DNA from: an uncultured Clostridia bacterium
Lineage (GTDB): Bacteria > Bacillota > Clostridia > CAKSNL01 > HGM11501
NCBI GenBank assembly: GCA_934476235.1
Contig: CAKSNL010000001.1
Coordinates: 372,001-436,000, forward strand
Direction: 5' to 3'
DNA length: 64,000 nucleotides
Part shown: piece by piece, positions 15,191-23,900 of the stretch
Layout of the letters: every line of letters begins with the position of its first letter
Position numbering within the stretch: position 1 is the first letter of the stretch
Translations under genes and position numbers: made by a program
Notes under the pieces: generated by a model
Seen by the model: only the letters and a program-made list of their open reading frames with translations
Told to the model about the DNA's origin: nothing
The model's database searches: none

Positions 15191-16315
15191 TTTTTTCCAG
15201 TGCCACTTTTCTTTTTTGATTCCGGCATAGTTTTTGTCGCCGGTCATCTCGGCAAACTCCAAAAGCTTCGCCTTCTGTTCCTTCGTCAGGTTCTTCGGCG
15301 TGTCAACAATTATCGTAACGTATTCGTCGCCGTTGCCGACGCCGTTTAACCGCCTTATGCCCTTGTCCTTAAGACGGAAGAGCGCGTTTGACTGCGTTCC
15401 CTCGGGAACAGAAAATTCCACGTCGCCGTGAATGGTCGGCACCTTGAGGCTTGCACCCAATGCCGCCTCCGTTATGCTTATGTGCTTTTCGATGTAAACA
15501 TCGAAGCCTTTTCTTTTATATATCGGATCGGGCGCTATGATAACGGTTATCAAAAGGTCGCCGGGGCTTCCGCCTCTCTGTCCGCACTCACCCTTTCCGG
15601 GAACTGAAAACGTCTGTCCGTAGTCGATTCCCGCGGGTATGTTCACTTCGACCGTTTCCGTCTTTCTCACAAAACCGCGTCCGCGGCAGGTCTCGCACGG
15701 AGTTTTTATAATCTTTCCGCTTCCTCCGCACACGTCGCACGTTCTGACGGACGAGAAAAATCCGCCCATCGTGCTTCTGATCTGTCCCGTGCCGTGGCAT
15801 GACGAACAGGTCTCCGGGCTTGTGCCCGCCTTTGCGCCCGTGCCGTGGCATGACGAGCAGGTCTCGCTCTTATAGACCTCGACCTTTTTCTTGCAGCCGA
15901 ACGCCGCCTCGGTAAAGCTTACGGTAACCTGTTTGTTTATGTCCGCGCCCCTTACGGGACCGTTTCTTCTCTGCGTACCGGAAAATCCGCCGCCGAATAT
16001 GTTTCCGAAAATATCGCCCAGATCCACGTCAAAGCCCGAAAATCCGCCGGAGTATGCTCCGCCGCCGTAGCCTCCCGCCGTCTGGTCAAACGCGGCATGA
16101 CCGAATCTGTCGTACTTGGCTTTCTTATCGGGGTCCTTTAATACCTCGTAAGCCTCGCTGACCTCTTTAAACTTCGCCGCGGCAGTTTCCGGATCGTCCT
16201 TATTAAGATCCGGATGATACTTTTTTGCAAGACTTCTGTATGCCTTTTTTATCTCTTCATCCGTGGCGCTTTTGCTAACTCCAAGGACTTCATAATAATC
16301 TCTTTTCTCAGCCAT
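15188..16315 (-). CDS. dnaJ: Chaperone protein DnaJ
   Basis: A 375-residue Hsp40 co-chaperone that delivers substrates to DnaK and stimulates its ATPase. The J domain (residues 1-70) contains KYHPDLN with the essential HPD. A glycine/phenylalanine linker follows (GGYGGGAYSGGFSGF). The central zinc domain has four repeats: CSSCHGTG twice, CDVCGGSG and CETCRGRG. The C-terminal substrate-binding domains end at LEFAEMTG. It is the last gene of the HrcA operon; a hairpin without a strong T-run lies between it and dnaK and may lower its expression. Confidence 0.97.
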   Translation of the reverse strand: MAEKRDYYEVLGVSKSATDEEIKKAYRSLAKKYHPDLNKDDPETAAAKFKEVSEAYEVLKDPDKKAKYDRFGHAAFDQTAGGYGGGAYSGGFSGFDVDLGDIFGNIFGGGFSGTQRRNGPVRGADINKQVTVSFTEAAFGCKKKVEVYKSETCSSCHGTGAKAGTSPETCSSCHGTGQIRSTMGGFFSSVRTCDVCGGSGKIIKTPCETCRGRGFVRKTETVEVNIPAGIDYGQTFSVPGKGECGQRGGSPGDLLITVIIAPDPIYKRKGFDVYIEKHISITEAALGASLKVPTIHGDVEFSVPEGTQSNALFRLKDKGIRRLNGVGNGDEYVTIIVDTPKNLTKEQKAKLLEFAEMTGDKNYAGIKKEKWHWKK

Positions 16316-16344
16316 AAAAAAACCTCTCTATCCGTCTACCCCAA

Positions 16345-16372
16345 GAACACCCGGGAATCCTCCCGAGTGTTC
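16345..16372 (-). other. Intergenic hairpin between dnaK and dnaJ
   Basis: Arms GAACACTCGGG and CCCGGGTGTTC (minus strand) pair with one G-T wobble and a six-base loop. There is no T-run after it, so it is more likely an mRNA stability or processing element, or a weak attenuator, than a full terminator. Confidence 0.5.
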
Positions 16373-16391
16373 TCAAAATGGGCATCAGCTA

Positions 16392-18218
16392 TTATTTTAC
16401 GTCCTTAAAGTCCGCGTCCTGTGCACCGGGATTTGCACCCTGATCATTTGCTCCGGGCTGTCCGCCTGCCTGAGCCTGCTGTGCCTGAGCCTCCGAATAT
16501 ACTCTCTGACCGATTGCGCTCATCTTCTGCATCAAAGCGTCGCTTGCCGACTTGATTGCCTCAATATCAGTGCCCTTCAATGCTTCTTTAAGCTTATCCG
16601 TATCAGCCTTTATGTCATTTTTCTCATCCTCGGTCATCTTGTCGCCCATGTCGGTAACAAGCTTCTCAGCCTGGTAAACCATCTGGTCGGCAGAGTTTCT
16701 GGTGTCAACCTCTTCCTTGCGCTTCTTATCCTCAGCCGCATACTGTTCCGCTTCCTTGACCGCCTTATTGATTTCGTCCTCGGAAAGGTTGGTCGATGCG
16801 GTGATCGTGATGTTCTGCTCGTTGCCCGTACCGAGATCCTTTGCCGATACGTGAACGATACCGTTAGCGTCTATATCGAACGTAACCTCGATCTGAGGGA
16901 TTCCTCTCGGAGCCGGAGCAATACCGGTAAGCTGGAAGTTACCGAGCGTCTTATTATACTGTGCCATTTCTCTCTCACCCTGGAGAACGTGAACGTCAAC
17001 CGAGGGCTGATTGTCCGCCGCCGTTGAGAATATCTGGCTCTTCTTCGTGGGAATCGTGGTGTTTCTGTCGATAATCTTGGTGAACACGCCGCCCATTGTT
17101 TCGATACCTAAGGAAAGGGGTGTTACGTCAAGAAGTACAAGCTCGTCAACATCGCCTGAAAGCACACCGCCCTGGATAGCAGCACCCATTGCAACGCACT
17201 CGTCGGGGTTGATTTCCTTGCTTATCTTGTTGCCGACAAGCTTTTCAACCGCTTCGCATACGGCGGGGATTCTTGTGGAACCGCCGACCATCAAAACCTT
17301 CTTAATGTCGCCTGTTGAAAGTCCCGCGTCCGAAAGCGCCTTTCTGACGGGCTCCATGGTTGCCTCAACAAGGTCTGCCGTGAGTTCGTTGAACTTTGCT
17401 CTCGTAAGAGTCATATCAAGATGCAGGGGACCTTCCGCACCTGCCGAAATATAAGGAAGATTGATGGATGCCGTTGTGACTGTTGAAAGCTCGCACTTTG
17501 CCTTTTCAGCTGCCTCTTTAAGACGCTGAGAAGCCATCTTGTCGCTTCTTAAATCAATTCCGTGATCCTTTTTAAACTCTGACGCGATATAGTCGATTAT
17601 TCTGTTATCGAAATCATCGCCGCCAAGACGGTTGTTACCGCTTGTTGCAAGAACCTCGAATACGCCGTCGGATATATCAAGAATTGAAACATCGAACGTA
17701 CCGCCGCCTAAGTCAAATACCATTATCTTGCCGTCGGGATCCTTATCCGCACCGAATGCAAGAGCAGCTGCGGTAGGCTCGTTGATGATTCTCTTAACAT
17801 CAAGACCCGCAATCTTGCCCGCGTCCTTGGTTGCCTGACGCTGAGCGTCCGTAAAATATGCCGGAACGGTGATGACAGCATCTGTCACCTTTTCGCCGAG
17901 ATAGCTTTCTGCGTCCTGCTTAAGCTTGGATAATATCATCGCGGAAATTTCCTGCGGTGTGTAATCCTTACCGTCGATGTTTACCTTATAGGACGAACCC
18001 ATCTCCCTCTTTATGGAGATGATCGTTCTGTCGGGGTTTGAAACCGCCTGACGCTTTGCAACCTGACCGACCAGTCTCTCGCCGCTCTTTGTGAATCCGA
18101 CAACGGACGGGGTCGTTCTCATTCCCTCCGCGTTAGCGATAACGACGGACTTGCCGCCTTCCAAAACCGCAACGCAGGAGTTTGTTGTACCTAAATCTAT
18201 ACCTATAATCTTTGACAT
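16392..18218 (-). CDS. dnaK: Molecular chaperone DnaK (Hsp70)
   Basis: A 608-residue Hsp70. The ATPase signatures are all present: GIDLGTTNS at the N-terminus, VFDLGGGTFDVS near residue 170 and VLMVGGSTRIPAV near 305. The substrate domain and helical lid follow, ending in a Gln/Ala/Gly-rich tail. The ATG at 18218 is set by GGAGGA seven bases upstream; six codons of upstream in-frame sequence contain the ribosome site itself. It folds nascent and stress-damaged proteins with DnaJ and GrpE, both encoded in the same operon. Confidence 0.98.
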   Translation of the reverse strand: MSKIIGIDLGTTNSCVAVLEGGKSVVIANAEGMRTTPSVVGFTKSGERLVGQVAKRQAVSNPDRTIISIKREMGSSYKVNIDGKDYTPQEISAMILSKLKQDAESYLGEKVTDAVITVPAYFTDAQRQATKDAGKIAGLDVKRIINEPTAAALAFGADKDPDGKIMVFDLGGGTFDVSILDISDGVFEVLATSGNNRLGGDDFDNRIIDYIASEFKKDHGIDLRSDKMASQRLKEAAEKAKCELSTVTTASINLPYISAGAEGPLHLDMTLTRAKFNELTADLVEATMEPVRKALSDAGLSTGDIKKVLMVGGSTRIPAVCEAVEKLVGNKISKEINPDECVAMGAAIQGGVLSGDVDELVLLDVTPLSLGIETMGGVFTKIIDRNTTIPTKKSQIFSTAADNQPSVDVHVLQGEREMAQYNKTLGNFQLTGIAPAPRGIPQIEVTFDIDANGIVHVSAKDLGTGNEQNITITASTNLSEDEINKAVKEAEQYAAEDKKRKEEVDTRNSADQMVYQAEKLVTDMGDKMTEDEKNDIKADTDKLKEALKGTDIEAIKSASDALMQKMSAIGQRVYSEAQAQQAQAGGQPGANDQGANPGAQDADFKDVK

Positions 18219-18241
18219 ATATATTCCTCCAATCAATTAAA

Positions 18242-18790
18242 TCAATTTGCAACCTTAACGACAGAATGTCTTACCACCCTGTCATCTATCTTAAAGCCCT
18301 TCTGGAACTCTTCAACAACAGTGTTTTCTCCCTTTTCTTCATCTTCAACGTGCATTACCGCGTTGTGAAGCTCGGGATCGAACTGCTCTCCGAGTGCCGG
18401 AATTTCGGTCACCCCGAGTTTTTTTAAGATTTCCTCAAGCTGCTTTTTAATAAGCGCAACCCCGTCGGAAACCGCCTTCCACTCTCCCTCTGTTGCCTCA
18501 GGCATCGTCTTTACCGCTTTTTCGATGTTGTCTAAGAGCGGCAAAAACGCCGCCACGGTGTCAGCCTTCGCAACAGAATAAAGCGAATCCTTTTCCTTCT
18601 GGGTTCTCTTTCTGTAATTATCGTATTCTGCACTTATTCTTAAGACCTTATCCTTAAGAGAGGCTATCATTTCATCTCTCTCGTCGGGCTCTTGCCCTTT
18701 TTCCGTATCCTTTGCCGCCGTTTCCTCTTTTTTTTCTTCCTTCACGGCCTCTTCAGGCTCGGCTTTATTCTTTTTCTCTTTATCAGCCAT
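18242..18790 (-). CDS. grpE: Nucleotide exchange factor GrpE
   Basis: A 182-residue GrpE that releases ADP from DnaK. The first 55 residues are highly charged and disordered, followed by the long dimerisation helix (LRISAEYDNYRKRTQKEKDSL) and the C-terminal beta domain ending KGFKIDDRVVRHSVVKVA, a hallmark of the family. It lies between hrcA (10 bases) and dnaK (23 bases) in the CIRCE-controlled operon. Confidence 0.96.
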   Translation of the reverse strand: MADKEKKNKAEPEEAVKEEKKEETAAKDTEKGQEPDERDEMIASLKDKVLRISAEYDNYRKRTQKEKDSLYSVAKADTVAAFLPLLDNIEKAVKTMPEATEGEWKAVSDGVALIKKQLEEILKKLGVTEIPALGEQFDPELHNAVMHVEDEEKGENTVVEEFQKGFKIDDRVVRHSVVKVAN

Positions 18791-18800
18791 AACTTTTCTC

Positions 18801-19826
18801 CTATTTTATTTGCCTTAATATATTATCCATTGCTTCTGCCATATATTCCAATGTGGACATAACCTTTGAATAATCCATTCTTGACGGACCGATGATTCCG
18901 ATCGCGCCCTTCATGTAGGGCGATGCGGAGTAGGACTTAACGACAAGCGAGCAGTCCGAAAGCGCCGAAAGCCCGGTTTCCTCGCCGATGACCGTTACAC
19001 ACGAATCGTCATTTTCCGTTTCGGAGGCAACCTTTTTAAGATTTTCATCATCGCCGACGAAATCAAGCAGCGCCTTTGCCTTGTCCGCGTCACGGTATTC
19101 CCTGTAGCGCAGGATATTTGCCGCGCCCTCGCAGAACACCTCGCCGTCGCCCCCTGTGAGTGCCTCTTTTGCAAAGTCCGAAAATTCAGGAGTAAACTCA
19201 GGCCAGAACCTTGAAATTTCGCGGAACACCGAGGCGTTAAAGTCCATCTCTTCAAAGGTCTTATGCGCCAAAAGCCCCGTCATGATTCCGGAAAGTCTGT
19301 CCGCCGTGCCCTGATCCAAATCCCTCGGCGCTTTGATCTTTCTGTCCTTTATCATATCTCCCGATGCGACCAAAACAATAAGCACCAAAGAATCGGACAC
19401 AACGATGAGCCGTACGCTCTTTAGCTTTAAGCTGTTCGTTGCGGGCGTTATGACAAACGAAGGATAATTTGTAATGGATGAAAGCGTCCTTCCGGCACGC
19501 TTTGCAATTTTTGAAAGCTCCGCCGCTTTTGTTTCCATTCTGTGTGCCAGGTCGTTCATCTCGCTCACTGTCAGACGGTACTTTTCCATCAGCATATCCA
19601 CATAAATTCTGTAGCCCAGATAGGAAGGAATTCTTCCCGATGAGGTATGCGTCTTTTCAAGATACCCCATCTCCTCAAGGTACGCCATTTCGTTACGGAT
19701 AGTCGCGCTCGAGCAATCCTTAAGACAATATTTTGCTATCGTGGATGAGCCCACGGGCTCGGCGGTCTCAATGTACCCGTCGATAATAGCCTTTAATATT
19801 TTTCTTTTTCTTTCGGATAATTCCAC
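18801..19826 (-). CDS. hrcA: Heat-shock repressor HrcA
   Basis: A 341-residue repressor that binds CIRCE and is reset by chaperonins. The N-terminal winged helix (KRKILKAIIDGYIETAEPVGSSTIAKY, then SSATIRNEMAYLEEMGYLEKTHTSSGRIPS) is diagnostic; the C-terminus has IGIIGPSRMDYSKVMSTLEY. A GTG at 19826, six bases after AAGGTG, is chosen as the start; it gives the usual family length, whereas an upstream in-frame start would extend into CIRCE. A perfect CIRCE lies directly upstream, so the gene represses its own operon. Confidence 0.96.
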   Translation of the reverse strand: MELSERKRKILKAIIDGYIETAEPVGSSTIAKYCLKDCSSATIRNEMAYLEEMGYLEKTHTSSGRIPSYLGYRIYVDMLMEKYRLTVSEMNDLAHRMETKAAELSKIAKRAGRTLSSITNYPSFVITPATNSLKLKSVRLIVVSDSLVLIVLVASGDMIKDRKIKAPRDLDQGTADRLSGIMTGLLAHKTFEEMDFNASVFREISRFWPEFTPEFSDFAKEALTGGDGEVFCEGAANILRYREYRDADKAKALLDFVGDDENLKKVASETENDDSCVTVIGEETGLSALSDCSLVVKSYSASPYMKGAIGIIGPSRMDYSKVMSTLEYMAEAMDNILRQIK

Positions 19827-19894
19827 CTGTCTCACCTTCTTTCTCACAAATACCGGACCTTTTTCCGGCATATGCGGCAAGCGGTTTTTCTTTC

Positions 19895-19921
19895 TTAGCA
19901 CTCTCTCTTTCCGAGTGCTAA
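19895..19921. promoter_or_regulatory. CIRCE element (HrcA operator)
   Basis: TTAGCACTC-N9-GAGTGCTAA without a mismatch. It overlaps the expected transcription start of hrcA, so HrcA binding would block initiation and the element would also be in the leader RNA. Confidence 0.98.
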
Positions 19922-19925
19922 CAAT

Positions 19926-19954
19926 GTTATACCACTTTTGCTACAAGTTGTCAA
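19926..19954 (-). promoter_or_regulatory. Promoter of the hrcA-grpE-dnaK-dnaJ operon
   Basis: On the minus strand TTGACA (19949-19954) and TATAAC (19926-19931) are separated by 17 bases, and CIRCE begins four bases further on. Confidence 0.9.
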
Positions 19955-19995
19955 GTACTTTTTCAAAAAAAATTAAAAATATTTTATGAACAAAA

Positions 19996-20020
19996 TAAAA
20001 GACGGCTAAGCCGTCTTTTT
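19996..20020 (-). terminator. Terminator of the giant-protein/subtilase operon
   Basis: AAGACGGC / GCCGTCTT with a three-base loop, followed on the minus strand by TTTTATTTTG. The subtilase stop codon lies inside the loop. Confidence 0.85.
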
Positions 20021-20896
20021 CATAATGAGCTCTATGAGTCTTTCGGCTGCCGCCCGCGCTTTTAAGCGTCTGGAATCGACCACTCCGTGCCCGCTGCCTT
20101 CGCTTTTTAGCCGAACCGCCTTTGCGTAAAGCCTTTCGCGCACCTCGGACGGAGAAATTTCTTCCGATTCCGAAATTATCTGTGCGCACACTCCGGATAT
20201 ATATGCCGCGGAAAAGCTTGTCCCCGTCACGGTAACCGTTCTTTTTGTGTTTTTATTCGATACCGAAACAAAGCTCTTCTGCGCCAAAACATCCACCTTT
20301 CCCCTCTGCGAAAATCCGGCAGTTACGTCATTATCCGCCGAGCCGACGGAGATGACTGTTTCGTACGCCGCGGGGTAGTATACTCTCGAAGGGTCGGTCA
20401 GATTGGCGTTTCCCGCCGCCGCGACTACGGTGACGTTTTTCTCCTCCGCATAAAGGACGGCTTCTTTTAGCGCCTCATCGTCATTTGTTATCCCCATGCT
20501 GACGTTTATTATATCGCAGCCGTATTTGTCGACCGCCTTATATATCCCCTCGGCAATCATTTTCCCGTCGCCCTTCACATGCGCTCCTGACGGGTACGCG
20601 TCATAGCACACTATCGGAATGATGACGGCGTTTTCGCACACTCCGGGAACCGACAGTTCCTCTGAGCCCGTCACGATTCCCGCCGCAGATGTGCCGTGAC
20701 CTATTCGGTCAGCCGTGTCATTTTCCGGGAAAACAAGGTTTTCGCCCGGATACACCTTTCCGGGGTCAATATGCTTTACCGATACTCCGCTGTCTAAAAA
20801 TGCAATCTTAACCGTTCTTTCCCCGCTTGACAAAAAAGGGGCGAGGCAAAGAGATACAAGTATTATAACAGATATAAGCTTTCTTGCCGACCTCAT
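20006..20896 (-). CDS. Subtilisin-like serine protease (S8), compact
   Basis: A 296-residue exported subtilase. A signal peptide or anchor covers about residues 5-24. The catalytic triad is Asp35 in IAFLDSGV, His67 in GHGTSAAG and a serine near 228 in TGTSFSAA; the oxyanion asparagine is in VAAAGNAN. Only about ten residues lie between the signal sequence and the catalytic domain, so the I9 inhibitory propeptide usual for secreted subtilases is missing. The ATG at 20896 follows AAGGGGGTG. It lies about 24 bases after the giant SLH gene and is the last gene of that operon, so it may process or shed the two giant proteins; that is inference. Confidence 0.9.
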   Translation of the reverse strand: MRSARKLISVIILVSLCLAPFLSSGERTVKIAFLDSGVSVKHIDPGKVYPGENLVFPENDTADRIGHGTSAAGIVTGSEELSVPGVCENAVIIPIVCYDAYPSGAHVKGDGKMIAEGIYKAVDKYGCDIINVSMGITNDDEALKEAVLYAEEKNVTVVAAAGNANLTDPSRVYYPAAYETVISVGSADNDVTAGFSQRGKVDVLAQKSFVSVSNKNTKRTVTVTGTSFSAAYISGVCAQIISESEEISPSEVRERLYAKAVRLKSEGSGHGVVDSRRLKARAAAERLIELIMKKTA

Positions 20897-20919
20897 TTGC
20901 CGCACCCCCTTATTTATTT

Positions 20920-23900
20920 TTATGCGAGTATTTTTTCTATAAGTCTTTTAATAACTGCCGCATTCTCCGCACGTGTCGCATTGTCACGCGGCGCGAACGA
21001 ACCGTCCGCCCGTCCCAAAATTATTCCGCGTTCGCTGCAGTTGGTAACCGCGCCCGCCGCCCAGGAGGAAATCGCCTCACTGTCGGTAAAGCTCTTCGCT
21101 TCCTCCGGCGCAATCTCGTAGCCGGAATACTTAATGAACCGCTCTGTAAGCGCGCACATTTCCTCACGGGTGACAGCGTTCTCTGGTCTTGCCGTCCCGT
21201 CTCCGAATCCGGATATAATATTGTTTTCGCTTGCCCAGCTTATCGCGTCACAGTACCACGAGCCTTCAGATACATCGGAGAATACCGCTGCATTATTGAC
21301 CTTCGGCGAGCCTGCGAGCCTGTAGAGCACCGTCGTAAACATCGCTCTTGTCATAGTGCCGTCCGGTGCGAAAACATTATCGCCCACACCTTTTAGTATA
21401 TCACGTTCCGCAACGAAGTCAATATATGTCTTTCCCCAGTGCTCCGAAATATCGACAAACGTTTTTCCGTTGCTCCCGAAATAGTACGTCGCGCTCACCG
21501 GTGCGATGAAGATAACATATCCGTCAATCACCGCGGAAACCGGAACAAAGGTCTTGTTTAATACGACGTCACTGTAATAAGGAAGATAATCGCTTGCCTT
21601 AACGCCCGACGGCAACTTTACCTTGACCTTTTCGCCCGCGCTTACGCGGACCGTAACCTTTCCCGTATCCGCTCCCCCGGCGCCGCCGCCCGAGCCGGAG
21701 CTTCCCGGCTTACCGTCCGCTGTCGGTTTGAACGCCGCGTAGACGGTGACATTTTTATCGGGCATATCAAAGCTTAATGTATCGCCCGATATTTCGGCGT
21801 CAACGCCCTTGACCTCCCACTTTTCGAAGCGGTAGCCCTTATTTGCCGAAGCTTTAAGCGTTACTCTTTCGCCAGGAGCAAACTGTCCCGCTCCCGAGAC
21901 ACGCCCTCCCGCCGTTACCGAAACGCTGACTGTTCCGGTGAAGCCGTTGTTTTCCGCCCCGAAGCACACCGATGCACTGTAGGACGCCGCATCAGTTGCC
22001 GCCAGGCGGGCGGTTATTATTCCCTGCGCGCCCTTTGACGCCGTGAATACATTAAAGTCATCAATCTCAGCTGAACCCGTAACCGCCGTTACCGAGAAGT
22101 CAAGCTCCTCCGAATCAAGCGAAAGGATTCTTCCGTCATTTGTAACCGCAGCCGCGCCGAGCTTTCCCGAAACGCCGGAAGCCGGGCACTCAATGTTTCC
22201 GCTTCCGACGGTGGAACCGTCAAACGTCATCGCTATGCTCTTTATGTCCGAAAGAGCACTGCTCGTAACCGTAACGCTCTTTGTTTCGGAATTTCCGACA
22301 TCGTCAGAGACGGTTATTTCAAGCGTTTTTGTAAGTGAGCCGTCAGGATCCGGAATGTCAAGTGATGCGGCGAACACGCCTGTCGACGGGTCAAACGAGC
22401 CGAGGGACGTTATAGGAACATCTCTGATGATTTCGGTTTCGCCGCACTTAACGGTAAATATCGCCTCAGAATCCGTCACACCGGAAAATTCGACCGTACC
22501 GTCTTTACCGTACATCGCGCCGTTTACGGGGCTCTTTATAAGAAGCCTCGGAGCGAGTGTGTCGACCGTGAATGTATAGGTCGATAAAAATCCGTCGCCG
22601 TCTGAATCCCTGCCCTTTAAGGTCAGACTGTGCCTGCCCTCGGTAAGCTCCGAAAGCGCGACAGTGACTGAGTTTTCTCCGTCAAACGCCGTTTCGTCGC
22701 CGGAATCCAATCTCCATGTCCCGGAGGACGTTTCGCTTATCTTTGCGGTAAACGTGATATCGGACTCTCTGTAAACGTCCGTATCAATTAAGGTCTTGCC
22801 CGATTCCGTCATAACGGTCTCGTTTTTCGTCACTGCCGTTTTGTCCGCAGCTACGGTAACTGTCGGCGTCGTCATCTCGGGAAGGAGGAGCTTATTTGTC
22901 AGAACCTCGTCTCCGAAGACAAAAGCGCCGTCCGTTTCGTTATAAGGTGTGATTCCGATGTAATAGTTCTTTCCGCCGGCAAGTCCCGCCGTTACGGTCT
23001 CGCCGTTTTCGCCCTTGGCGTCATATGCTCCGCCGACGGCGAGGTAAGTGTTTCCCTTTTCCGTTTTTTCAAACGTCATGTCTCCGATGTCCGTCGCCGT
23101 CATGTCCTCGTTATAGACCGTGACCTTATAGCCTGTTACCGCGGCGTCCTCTATCTCGACGCCGAATGTGAGGTTGCCCGCGGGCGCGGCGGAGACAATT
23201 TTTGCCTCGTCCGGAGTGTTTTTGTTCTCAACGTGTATCTTCTTTTCGGAAACGACCGCTCCGTTTATAACGTCCTCCTGACTATATACCGCGCGGATGT
23301 AGTAGTCGCCTGTCGGTATCTCTGAAGGGATTTTAAGTTTTGCGGTTCCGCGCGCTATCTCGTTATAGTCCGTTAAGGACGCCAGAGGATAGCCCACATC
23401 TTCGGGCTCCTTTGTAAGATAAAAGCTCAGCAAGTCAAGATCGAATAAATATTTTCCGTCATAATTAACATTTAAGTCCGTTCCCGAAAGCGTGCCCGAA
23501 ACCTCGGTAACCTCGGGAGGCGTGTAAACGTTGTACAAAACGATGTCGGCTCCCGCCGGAGTTAGGGCATACCATGTCTTATCATATTTTGTCTCATCTG
23601 TCACCGTGAATGCAAACGTTGCCTTTCCGGTCGATTCGTCATACGTCACATTTGCGTTCGCCGTATCAAGGTTATCTCCCGAGTATAAAACCAGTCCGTA
23701 ATCGTTTTTGCCCGCCGAAGAACCCACTTTGATCGCTTCCGCTTTGCTTCTTGCGTCATTTTCGTCCGATGCGTCAAACGTGATCTGAACGATTGCCGCC
23801 TCCGACGAGGGAGAATACGTGCCCGTATTTATCTCGTGGCTGCTCTTATCCGCGTTTGACCTGACCGATGCACCGGAGGAAAGGAGCGTAAGCCCATCCT

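Noticed and set aside
22043..22579. 178-codon plus-strand frame opposite the SLH giant
   Set aside because: Ser/Thr/Val/Pro-rich antisense shadow of the beta-rich coding strand; no ribosome site.
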